Assembly (NCBI GenBank): GCA_905178155.1
Contig: CAJINV010000007.1
Coordinates: forward strand, 404,020-468,019
Source of the DNA: Amoebophrya sp. A120
Lineage: Eukaryota; Sar; Dinophyceae; Syndiniales; Amoebophryaceae
Length of the DNA: 64,000 nt
Direction of reading: 5' to 3'
Each line of letters opens with the position of its first letter. Position 1 is the stretch's first letter. Both the position numbers and the translations under genes were made by a program. Below the pieces are notes generated by a model. That model searched no databases. It had not been told where the DNA came from and saw nothing but the letters and a program-made list of their open reading frames with translations. Positions 41,499 through 51,620 of this stretch are shown here, piece by piece.

Positions 41499-44239
41499 TC
41501 AGGTGTACTTTTGTTTCTGTAGGATAAGTTGCGCGTCCCTGCTTCCAGGAGCGTGTGCGGAGTTCCACCCTTCCCAACCTAGTGTTGCGGAACCGTATAT
41601 GCTGTGTAAAAACGGGTGTCGCCACGACGATGCCCCAGAGTCAAGATGGGCGGAATTTTGCTAGAAATAAAACCAACAGCTTTTAGTTGTCGCGCATGAT
41701 GTTGACAAGAGTATGGCCATTCTATCTACGTAATTCGAAAAAAACTAAAAATTTTTCAGGGTCCGCGCATTAACGTATCGTAGTAGCTAAGCCACCTTCA
41801 GTTTATTCTCTTGAACTAGCTAGTCGGCTTTTTTTGGGTCTTGAACTACCTAGTTTACAAGGTAGGCTATATTCAGCTTCCCCGACGGCACGGCCCACGG
41901 ATTCGGGTCCCGAATCCGTGGAGCTGGTACTTGCTGGCGCCGGGAGCTAGCAGCCTTCTTAACTAGATAACTAAGTCTTCTGACTGCGACTGCCTTCCAG
42001 GCATCACAAATTTGCATGACCAAAATAGATAAATTAGCTTCCTATGCGCGGAGACCCTGAAAATTTTTAGCTACTTGTCAATTACGTAGATAGAATGGCC
42101 ATAAAGAGTGGGCTAGTACTAGTAGTACAGTCTTGCTTAGCGAGTGCAGTCAGAGAAATCGATCAGCTTCTGCTCCTTGTCGGAGAAGTTCAGCGAGCAT
42201 GAAAACATTCTCTACTCACATAGCATACAGTAAACCGCCTCTCATGTCGTGCTGGCTGTCGTGCGTGAGAAACCTTTTCAGGCATGCGGATTTGTATGAC
42301 AACTGCTCTGGGGTCGTACAATGTGGACCACCCCGTTTTATTCACACAGGATACCGTACACCGGATCCCAGGACGCGGACCCGTCCGTGGTGTTATGGAA
42401 GCGTCAGGATTAAAATCGTCAAGGTTGAGATTATTTGTCATGCATAAATTGCAAGGCATGAAGTGCCTCTCTTGCAGGGATGGCTGGTGAGGCCGACTGT
42501 CGGCCTGTTTCGGGTCTGCGATAGAGCTGCTAAAGTAGCATGACAAAAAACGCCTTCTGTCTCTAAACAGCATGACAAACTGGATTTAGACGGTGCCGAA
42601 ATTTGTCACGCACCGCTTAGAAATTGGGCTTCCAACTGGTATCGATTTTATGCATTACAAGTTATTTCAACTTTGTCGCTTTCAATAACTTTGTCGATTT
42701 CAATCCTGACACATCCATAGGTGTCTGCTGCAGAGTTTCCCGTTCCCTCCTGCACGACTGGCGGCACATCCGGCGTCTTCTCGGATTTTTCTTTCGGATG
42801 ATACTTAAGAATCTCGTTACGCAGGTACTCGTGGCTGGCGCTGCAGTATCGCAGAAAAAATTGCTACCTTATACACATTTGTTGTAACTCCAGCCTCACA
42901 AGCTTACTCGGCATGACAGACAAAACTTGCAATGCAGAGATCACAAAGGAATAAAACACGTATGAAACTAGGCTCCTGTGCATATTCGGCAGGACAGAGC
43001 AAGGGTCTCTTGCCTGATCTGCAATACAAGGGGCTGTAATTTTAACACTTTTTTCTCACGATATGCAGCCCGGCAGGGTGCGCAGTGCCGTGGCCGCCGT
43101 GAACGTATGGGTGTGTCAGAATCGCAATCGACAAAGTTGAAATGATTTGTCATGCAAAAAGTTGCAACCCACAAAGTGCCTGTCTTGTAGAGTAGCCAAG
43201 TGAGGCAGATTGTGGGCCCGTTTAGGGGTAGAAGTGGAGCTGCTAAAGTAGCACGAGAAAAGGCGTTGCCCTTACCCAAACAGCATGACAAAGCGCATTT
43301 CGGTTCTACCCAAATTTGTCATGCGCCACTTGGAAACTGTGTTCCAACTTGTATCCATTTCATGCATCACAAACTACTTCAACTTTGTCGATTTCAAACC
43401 TGACGCTTCCATAGAACGCCCAGCGCACGTCGCGCTTAACTTTTCGCGCATCGTGGCTCGGCTTCAGCGAGGGGGTGCGAAAGGCTGCGCGTTTATAACA
43501 AGCTCAGGTGCACAATCTCAAATCGGTTACCATAGAATCTGGAATTTGCCTTGCATGAAGAGCATGAGGAACGTACAGAGTCTTGCGCTTTTCGCAATAC
43601 AAATTTCGCGAGAAGAAGATTCTCGTGCGGTTTGGCACTCCAGAACTTGTCATGCGCAATCCTGTGCGAATTGGCTAGATCATGCATTTCTTGCATCACA
43701 AAATCCAAATTCTATTGTAACAGTTGAGATTGTAACCACGTCTGAGCGGGTCATAGCGTTCTCGATTCATTTCCGACTTGTTACGCGTTCCAAACGGGGG
43801 CACCGCGAGCACTCGCTGCGGGAGAGGAATAAATCCCAGAACGATCGTTTTGTGAGGAAAAATCCCTCCTCCCCATAGCCAAGATGGCGAATCGGCTAGA
43901 CAAATCCACAAGTTTTGGCTGTTTTGCAAGAAAAATTTGGACTCGTAGTGTAGTGCTGTTTGAGGTAGTTCAGCAGCATCACAGATCCAGTACACCATGT
44001 TGATTGGAGCATGACAAGTTTCAAAACCCGAATACAAAATGCTTCTCATGGGGCTCCGCATGAGAGACACTCTCAGGAGCATGCAGATTTGCGTGACAAC
44101 TATGGGGTGGGAATGTTTTTTCTTTAGGATAGATCGCAAGGGCTGCAGCCGTCGTCTTCAGCTTCACGTTCACCCCGAGCTGGCCGAGTAAAATGCCACG
44201 ACCCGGCTCAGCATCGGGCCGACGCGTTTTGGTCTTCAT
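41499..44239 (-). CDS. Gene E2: paralogue of E1, 6 introners
   Basis: Start ATG at 44239, stop TGA at 41499. Six introners removed leave 558 bases (185 residues), exactly as in E1. Same hydrophobic leader (TTAAALAIVLGFIPLPQRVL after joining) and same C-terminus. The first introner is absent from E1. Function unknown. Confidence 0.7.
41598..42352. mobile_element. Introner E2-i6 with nested element
   Basis: Counterpart of E1-i5 with ACCGTA TSDs. The nested AAGAG-flanked element is at 41713-42103. Confidence 0.85.
41713..42103. mobile_element. Nested TIR element inside E2-i6
   Basis: Same as 29789-30179, with the same AAGAG duplication, so its insertion predates the duplication or was copied by gene conversion. 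Confidence 0.85.
42394..42719. mobile_element. Introner E2-i5 (family VII)
   Basis: Counterpart of E1-i4. TSD GGTGT. Appears identical. Confidence 0.85.
42847..43063. mobile_element. Introner E2-i4
   Basis: Counterpart of E1-i3. TSD TGCAG. Appears identical. Confidence 0.85.
43106..43413. mobile_element. Introner E2-i3 (family VII)
   Basis: Counterpart of E1-i2. TSD GAACG. Confidence 0.85.
43494..43755. mobile_element. Introner E2-i2 (family VI)
   Basis: Counterpart of E1-i1. TSD GCGTT. Confidence 0.85.
43848..44131. mobile_element. Introner E2-i1 (chimeric II/III, absent from E1)
   Basis: Left end is family II-like (GTGAGGAAAAATCCCTCC), right end family III-like (GGGGTGGGAATG...TTTAGGATA). 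TSD GATCG, exact. E1 has the single site GATTG. Confidence 0.85.
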
Positions 44240-45854
44240 CTTATTCTTGGTTGGACTTGCGTAAAAATAAGTAGCGCCGACGGTAACGGAGGAGCAGAAA
44301 GCGAAATGATAGTGTAAAGTCAAAGGCAGAAAATGAAAACAAGTAAATACCAGCGTAAGCAAAAATCCAAAGCTACAGCCAAGTATTCATCAAAATACTC
44401 TGCTTCTACCAAAAAATGAAAATACTACTTATCCTGTATCTGTGATGGATACTAGGCGTAGGAACCCAGAGTGCACCAATCAGCCGGTTTAGTTACGGAA
44501 TTGTAATTGTTGACGTGAGTCGTCAAGTGCAGTTATAGCCTTCTTTATCTCATCAGGGGCCGAAATGGTCAGCAACAGCGCACGACCAGGACGACCTCCA
44601 TACTGTTACTGGTTACACTTACAGGAGGTCTAGGAAATAAATAAAACTGCAAAGTAGATCAAGCGAGTACAACTACTCCCAGTAGTACAGCTATAGCACT
44701 AGATCAGAAGTTCCAAGCCCCTCAGCTAAGTTAAGTAGGATCCTGGGCTCGTCTGTTCAACCTCTATAATATACCATCTTGTTCACAAAACTTGATCTTC
44801 TGTAGTTGCGTTGTCCTTCTAAATTCAGGACGTCGAGATCTTTTTCGCCTTTCTCCTATACCTACACGAATGCGACGACCGGATGTTCACAGATAGAGCC
44901 TCACAGGCACGACTACTGCAAAAGAACCGTCGCACAACTCTGATGTGTAATGATCTCTGATGACGTTTTGTTTCTTTCGTCATCTATAAGCCTGCTCGCG
45001 CTTCAGCACTACGCGATGGGCAATCCTGCAATTTTTGTTCTTCTTGAGAGCCACGAAATAAACCGACGCCTGAAGAACGAAGGCACAAGCACAGGGAAAG
45101 TAGACAACGGCCCTCGTCCCCGCGGGACAATAGTAACTGGATCATAGTCGTTCTGAACCTAACCGCAAGAATGTACGCGCAGCGAATGAATTTATGTTCC
45201 CGGAGCGAGTTGTAAAAAACGGCTCTTGCTCCCAGACGTCCTCGACAACTCATGTACAGAATTGACGGCAATGCGGCCTGAAAAACTGCACCTTCGCAGA
45301 ACTCCCCGAACCACAGAAACGAGTCGTTTTCGAGGACTCCGCCTCCTCGTCGCCGGACTTCAGCAGCTGGATTTTGATTTTCTGCTTAGTGTAAATGTAA
45401 AAAAGAAACAGGGGGTTTATCTTTGAGCAATGATGACGATCGGACTCAACATGTCTAGAAAGAACGCACACCAGGGATCCTGATGCTGATGCATCGTGCA
45501 GAATTGCATGCAGCTGGGGCAAGGTTTTTTAAAAGTTAGTGGCAGTAGGGAAAAAATTAGTCCTTTTGCGTTGGGGAGTCAAAGAACTTCAGCTAAGGAA
45601 CTTGAGAAAGAGTGCAAACAATAAGCGCATAGAAAAATCTGATTGAAATGTTAAAAACGCTACTCACAAAAGAACAAAGGCAACAAATTGATGAGCTGAA
45701 ATAACTGCTGATAGACAAGAGCGACGGCACGTGCGTGCGCCTATCATGATTGCAGCTTGACTTTCTAAAAGATTTGTCAACGAAAGCCCGTCGTTGGGAC
45801 ACTTTCATCGAAACTTGAAAAGACGTTATAATACCAAACTCCAATCTGCAACGC
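44240..45854. other. Intergenic, nothing recognised
   Basis: 1.6 kb between E2 and A1. The first ~590 bp belong to duplication unit 2. Remaining frames are short, AT-rich and unconvincing. Confidence 0.5.
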
Positions 45855-47527
45855 TTACCACTCCTCCTCGTACCGTGCTGCCACCGGCTTGCCGACCATC
45901 GACTTTCCTTTCGAACCCTTGCCGGACGAGGAGCCGCCCTCTATCCTGTGGAAAAACGTCCCCACCCCAAAGTTGTCATGCAGATGTGCGATTACAGGAA
46001 GATTTGTGATGCGCATCTCCATGACAGGCATTCCCAATCGTGTTTTGAAATTTGTAATGCTGTGAACAGGATAAGAAGGTGGATTTGTGATGCGGTTGTC
46101 CTTCCTAACATGCACTACACTACGACCTGCAACTTGTCATGCGTGGCTTCCAAAACTTCTGGATTGGTCTTGCTAAGTTCCCAACTTGACTATGGGGAGG
46201 TGAGGACGTTTTTACATATGGTACCCTTGCCCTTCGACTTTCCCGCTCCCTTCGGGGCTCCGCCCTTCTTTGGCTTCGCCGACCCGCCGTCGCCGGCGTA
46301 CTGTCGGTCCACGGCCTTGTGCACGGTGCGCTTCACCATGGGCATATGGCAGCAGAAGCAGTGGCTCCCAATAAACCCCCAGTCGATGCAGCAAGTCTGC
46401 CAGTCCGACTTTTGCAGCGTCGGCACATCCGAGGGGAGGTTGTACTTCCAGTAGCAAAAAAGCACCGCGATCAGCACAGCCATAATGTAGTCGATGGGGT
46501 ACACTACGGCTTGCAGCAAGACGGCGTCCGTCCCGGTGAGTACCGCATGCAGTATAACCACCACGATCGACCACACCCAAAAAAACACCAGCGCCCGGAT
46601 CAGGGCGACGCTGTAGTCGGGAAACTGGTAGCCGAGAACGCTCTCTGGGCCGCTCGTCATGGTTTTGCACATCGACTGCAAATCGTCCGTGCAGGATGTT
46701 TCCTCCCCGTCCCCGTACGGCAATTTTGCGGTTTGAAAGATCAACAGACAGGGGCAACAGCACGGCAGCGACAGACAGCAATCGAGAAAACAGCCTTGGT
46801 CCAAGTCGTAGTAGGTCTCCGTGGTTTCTCCCCACTCTTCGTCAACATCAAAGCCGCAGCAGTCGGGCGAAAACACATTTAGGGAATTGCAGCAGCACGC
46901 CCAACGCACCTTGTCCTTTTCCAAACCGGAGGGCGCGACTGGCTTCGGCGCGGCGACTGGCTTCGGCGCGCCGTAGCCTCCGTTTGCGTCTTCGTAACCG
47001 TAATCGCCTTCGTCGTAACCCTCTTCACCCTCGTCGTAACCCGCTTCACCCCCGGCCTCGGGCGCCGCTTCGCCCTCGCCGCCATAGTAAGCCGCGGCGG
47101 CGCTGCTGTGTTTGCCCTTTCCCTTCTTCCCCGCGGTCGGCGGAGCCAGGTCGCTGAAAGTGCTGCCAGCGTCCTCTTCTTCGTAGTTGTGCTCTTCCTC
47201 ACCGTAGTCCTCTTCCCCACCCTCTTCTTCGCCATAATCCTCCATCTCGATCGCTTCCCCCTCCTGCATGTAGTGTGGGTTGCCCTGCCCGCCCTTCCCG
47301 TGGTACGCATGATTATCTTCGTGGCCACCGTCGTACGAGTCGTAGTCGTATCCATCATCGTAATAATGATCCTGGCCGTAGGCCGCAGCCGGCTGCGCAC
47401 CTTTATTTCCGTACGCAGAACTGCTCTTGCCGGCTTTGGAGGACATGCCCATACCGGGGCTCGCGCCCTTCCAATTGTAGGAGTCGCCGTAGTAGTCGGC
47501 CTTGCCACTCTTCTTCCCCCCGAACAT
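45855..47527 (-). CDS. Gene A1: single-domain Cys-rich membrane protein
   Basis: Start ATG at 47527 (MFGGKKSG), stop TAA at 45855. One introner removed leaves 1386 bases (461 residues). Residues 1-205 are low-complexity (Gly/Tyr/Asp/Glu-rich with Lys patches). A Cys-rich block at about 209-270 contains WACCCN, PDCCGFDVDEE and CCLSLPCCCPCLLIFQTAK. Two hydrophobic segments follow near 305-330 and 340-365. A second Cys block (DWQTCCIDWGFIGSHCFCCH, then MVKRTVHKAVDR) and a basic Gly/Ser/Lys tail end the protein. The Cys spacing recalls PLAC8 proteins, but I would not assign it. Homologous to both halves of A2, which carries 17 introners against one here. Confidence 0.8.
45942..46223. mobile_element. 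Introner A1-i1 (family III)
   Basis: TATCCTGTGGAAAAACGTCC...ACGTTTTTACATATGGTA. TSD CCCTC/CCCTT. Joins ...KSKGKG to GSSSGKG in frame. Confidence 0.85.
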
Positions 47528-49610
47528 GATGTTGTCCTTAGGGTGCGTAGTGTAGGGGTCCCGTGGAGGTTTATTCTGAACTCGATTCAGAAATTGCGAC
47601 AGGCTTGCAGGGGTAAGATACGCGACAAAAGTCGTGCGGGGGCGATCGTAGTTTTGTGAATAGGGAGGTAGTTAGTTCAGATTTCTAAGTACCCTGTAGT
47701 CAAGCAAGAGGTTTATGGAGTGAATAAATGAAAAAAGAGCTTGAACGAAAAGGCGCAAAACGAACTTGAACGAAACGTGCGAAGAAGTACGAGGTGGAGA
47801 GTGAGTGTGAGCCTGACTTGGACGAGCGAACTAAGACGAACCGAGTTGGATGCTTGAAAACCAACCGAGCATCAGCAAGCACACCATTCTTGGTCGGCTT
47901 CTGTGTGGTGCGCGAACTTGCGAGTGGACGACAGGGATTTGTACGCAGAACCGAAAATAAAACAGATACACGACCTGGGCCTAGCGATCATTTTGCACGC
48001 CGGCGAGAAACGAGGGTATGTATGTTTACGGAAAACTCAAACACGAACTAAGTTGCACCGAAGCTTCGATTGGATAAATTGAGCCGATATGTTAAATCGA
48101 AGCAGGAAACACGCCTGGAGAGATAAATCGAATCCGACCAACACCGAGGCTTAAAGTGAACGCCTTTTTTATTGCTTAAGCAGAAAAGTAGATCATTTTT
48201 CCTCCGAGGCCGTTCATTCCGGGTCCGCTTCGGAAGGGCAGGCGGGAACATCCACTCACCCTTCGCGGGAGAATGTGTCCGTGAAACCACGGAACGTTTA
48301 TCGCCTGTGGGAATCGTAGTTGCTCCGGCGGAGCTCCGGAGCGGTTTCGATATACCGCTCGCGCAAATTACGCGACGGGCTACGGAAGGACTTTTCCTAG
48401 GGCCGCACACAATAAGATCACGTAGCGGCGCCTCCACTAAAGCAAAGGCACAAGGAGCTAGAACTCGCGCCCTGCGCCGGTGCGTCCCGCCGCTTTGAGC
48501 CGAGAAGGCGAAGGGGAGGCACTCCAAGATGCCACGCGCCGCCTCGTTTGCTTCGGTTTGGCGCTATTTTTTTCGCGTCGCCGCTTTCGTCGAACCCCCA
48601 TCGGCACACGTCAAATCAGACGCGACTACATCGGCTCGCGCAGATTGAAAGAGGGCCCAAAACCGCGCGACCGGGGGACCGCGTGCGGCGCTTCTCCGCA
48701 CGCCCCCGGCCATTTTTTTCCGTGCCACCGCGGCGCGAATTTCTTCCGAAACAATCGCCGGTGGACCACGTGCCACCAGGTCGGCTTTCGTGCTGGGCGC
48801 TGGTTTGGCCGCCTGCACTCCTTTCGCGCACGGAGCCCTGGTGGTTTTCTCCGCGCGTCCTAGGAGCCGTTTTTTCAGCTCTTTTCAAAATTTTCGAAGC
48901 GGCCCCCGTTGACCCAGGTGCAGCTGAAGTGGAACCCCTCTATCGGACTGAGAGGGGGCCTAGAACTGCTGGTCATTGGCCCCATTGAGTGCCTCCGTGG
49001 ACGGCCCCCCATAGATTTTTTCTGGTCTTCCCAGGTGCGGAGTTTTGGAATTTTCCAGCACATCCATAAACGGGCCATGTCCGGATAAATCGACTCTTTC
49101 GGAGTGGTTTATGCTTCAGCACCGCATTGAATGCGACGCAAATGGCCCCTTGTTGGATACTCACATCTTGGCTTTTTCTATGCAGCCACTTCATACGTTT
49201 TCCCAATTTTACGAGAGTTTCAAGTATATGAAAAACAGGCCATGGGAGAAGTCTTGTTTCTCTTATCATTTGACTACGTGACCTCATGTTTATGCTTTTC
49301 GTCATTTATAACACATAAGATCTCTGAAATTGTGCAATTTTTTGCATAATTTCAATAAGTGCATTTCTGAGGTTTTCGAAGCATGTCCAAAAACGCCCCA
49401 AATTTAAGGGATTTCTGATTTAGGAAAATAAACAGAAATACCATAGTTGCACGGTGCTTAATGTTCCAGGCCTTTTCTACGGGTCAAGCTTGCAAAATTG
49501 CGCGAAATGCACCACGTTCGTTTTTTTGAATTTTTTTCAATTTTTTTGTAGCGGCAAAAGTTGCTAATGTATCAAATAAATTGTGGCAATATAGTTACAA
49601 AATGACTTAA
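47528..49610. other. Intergenic, nothing recognised
   Basis: About 2.1 kb upstream of A1 and before the retrotransposon. 48.2-49.0 kb is GC-rich with overlapping short frames on both strands, none convincing. 49.1-49.6 kb is AT-rich. No introners. Confidence 0.5.
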
Positions 49611-50008
49611 GTAACAATGCTGGCATTGGTTGTGTAGGCGCATGTTAACAATGCTGGCATTGGTTGCGCAAACGCATTACATGCGCCTACACAACCAATG
49701 CCAAGCTTGTGGGCCATCCTTCGTTTGGAGCGTAGCGCTAGCGTAGACAGAGAGGCACTAGTACTAGAGTAGTAGCCAGGGGGAGAGAGGAAGAGAGTAA
49801 GCGACATAGGCACCAGAGGGATGCTCGTTGGTTGATGGTGTCGATGGTTCTCGACGAGTCAGGGACTCCATGCGGATTCAGGGAATACTTGTTGACTTCT
49901 CACTGTAGGTTGGCTCTAGATCTCTACCGGTGTCGAGGAGTGCGATCCTCGTGGTTCGACGTACCTGCCGACCTCGGAGTGTGTGTTCCCAGGTCGTAGC
50001 TATTCAAC
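49611..50008 (+). repeat. 5' LTR
   Basis: 398 bp, GTAACAATGCTGG...TTCAACA. Compared with the 3' LTR it has an extra AACAATGCTGGCATTGG copy, creating an inverted repeat with CATGCGCCTACACAACC just downstream. Confidence 0.9.
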
Positions 50009-50030
50009 ATGGTGCCGTAACTCCGCTGAT
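50009..50030 (+). promoter_or_regulatory. Putative primer binding site
   Basis: TGGTGCCGTAACTC starts directly after the LTR and would pair with a tRNA ending GAGTTACGGCACCA. The tRNA was not identified. Confidence 0.5.
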
Positions 50031-50336
50031 AGCATCGGGGTCCGATCTCTTTTTGCGGTCTTCGCGGCGCTGTTTGGGCTTCGTCGCGGCGGCTAGTGCC
50101 GGTCCTCCAGTGTTCTTCCTCTCCCTCACGCGCTTCGCGATCATAGCAGCAGTGATCGAAGCTGCCGCACGACCATCCGCTTCGCGTTCTCGGCGTCCGA
50201 CCAGATTGCAAGCGCGGGAAGCACTTTATCACGGTTTGTAGCCAGTTTGGCGGTGTTGAGGGCCCCAGCGCCCGTTTTCCGACTACTTACCGGGGGAACG
50301 AACCTGCTCCACCTTCTCCCCGACCTGATTCCGGAG

Positions 50337-51620
50337 ATGGCAAAGAAGCGAAAAGGAAGTAAGGGCCGGGATACCGAGGGGGATAGCGATATTTCCTGCA
50401 TCGCCCCGGCGGACAGCAACGCGATGGCAGCAATCGCGGCTCTAACAGCGCAGGTTACGAAGCTGGCGGAAACAGTTACGAAAACGCAGCAGGAGCAGGC
50501 GGACCAGATTAAGAAGTTGCAAACGGGCACCACGCCCGGGGCGACGATCTTCTCCGCGGGCGCCTCTTCTTCTTCCTCCGCGGCGGCGAGCTCCACGGAT
50601 TCTACAACGGGTGAAGAGGAGCCGGACAACGAGAAGTCCATGCTTGCAGCCCTGCAAGCGTGGAATGGTTTCGTGGAGCCGCAGGCGGGTCGCGTGCTGA
50701 GCTCGCAGGAGCAGATCCAGGCGGAAGCCTTGGCGACCGCGATCCCCATCTTCGACCCCGCCAAGCAGAGCATCCAGAAGTTCCTGCCGAAGCTTGCCAC
50801 GTGGTGCAAGCTGATGAACGGGCTGAACTTCAGCGAGGCGGTGTTGTTCGACCAGATCCGCATGCGGACCTTCGTCGCGGACCAGTGGCGGGAGGATCTG
50901 GTAGCGGGGTGCGAGGGGGAAAAGCGCTTGATCCTTATGGCGAAGGCGCTGATCGAGGACCAGGCCGGGAGTGCGAACACGATCCTGGGGGCGAAAACCC
51001 GGGCAATTTTGCGCATCCAGCGGAAGAGGAACGAAAAGGTCAGCAAATTCTGCGCGGCAAGGAAGATGGACTTTCAGGAGCTGCAGAAGATGCGGGCCCC
51101 GCTGAATACGCTGGTCGCGGGCGGCGCGATCTTGGACAATGTGCTGATCGACGACTTCACGCTGCGGCTGGTGAAGTCACAGGTCCGGCAGAATACCACG
51201 GTGACCCGCGTGATCGCAGCCTTGTGCGACATCTGCCCCAACGAAACGAAAACTTACGAGCAGAAACCGCAGGGCGATGCGGAGGAGCGTGCGGGCGGCG
51301 CGCTCTTGACTCTCCCAACGGACTTCGAACAGGGCGGCAGCGACCTGCTTTGCGAGGAGCAGCAGGAATACACGGGCGCGGAGTGGCGCGCCTGGTACAA
51401 CGCGGTCAGCAGTAGCATGGCGCTTTTGGCGAACCAGGACAACAGCGGGGGAAACAGGTGCTACTACGGGTCCAATTGCCATTTCTTTTTGAAGAATGGC
51501 AAGTGCAGCAAGCAGCATACCCCGCAAGAAATTACGGAGTTAAAGAAGAAGCGGGAGCAGCGGCTGAAGAACATTGCGGAAGGCAAAGGGGCGAACGGTG
51601 GACCCCGCCGCCCCCCGTGA
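50337..51620 (+). CDS. gag: gag (copia) with CCCH zinc knuckle
   Basis: 427 codons from the first sensible ATG (MAKKRKGSK) to TGA at 51618. The basic N-terminus is followed by a Gln/Glu-rich segment and a Ser/Ala-rich linker. A helical capsid-like region contains WNGFVEPQAGR and FLPKLATWCKLMNGLNF. Near the C-terminus CYYGSNC...KCSKQH has spacing C-x5-C-x8-C-x3-H, a CCCH finger instead of the usual retroviral CCHC knuckle. The stop is TGA followed by CTA, and pol stays open in the same frame after it. Confidence 0.85.
   Translation: MAKKRKGSKGRDTEGDSDISCIAPADSNAMAAIAALTAQVTKLAETVTKTQQEQADQIKKLQTGTTPGATIFSAGASSSSSAAASSTDSTTGEEEPDNEKSMLAALQAWNGFVEPQAGRVLSSQEQIQAEALATAIPIFDPAKQSIQKFLPKLATWCKLMNGLNFSEAVLFDQIRMRTFVADQWREDLVAGCEGEKRLILMAKALIEDQAGSANTILGAKTRAILRIQRKRNEKVSKFCAARKMDFQELQKMRAPLNTLVAGGAILDNVLIDDFTLRLVKSQVRQNTTVTRVIAALCDICPNETKTYEQKPQGDAEERAGGALLTLPTDFEQGGSDLLCEEQQEYTGAEWRAWYNAVSSSMALLANQDNSGGNRCYYGSNCHFFLKNGKCSKQHTPQEITELKKKREQRLKNIAEGKGANGGPRRPP

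Larger units (their letters stand above)
32720..44828. repeat. Tandem segmental duplication, unit 2 (genes D2 and E2)
   Basis: Matches 17052-32610 in gene order, strand and flanking DNA. By eye two blocks appear identical to unit 1 (37948-39081 and 41086-43199), while the rest differs at scattered sites. Confidence 0.9.

Noticed and set aside
48172-48988. Overlapping 100-160 codon frames
   Set aside because: All frames on both strands are open because of GC-rich sequence; none has recognisable protein features.
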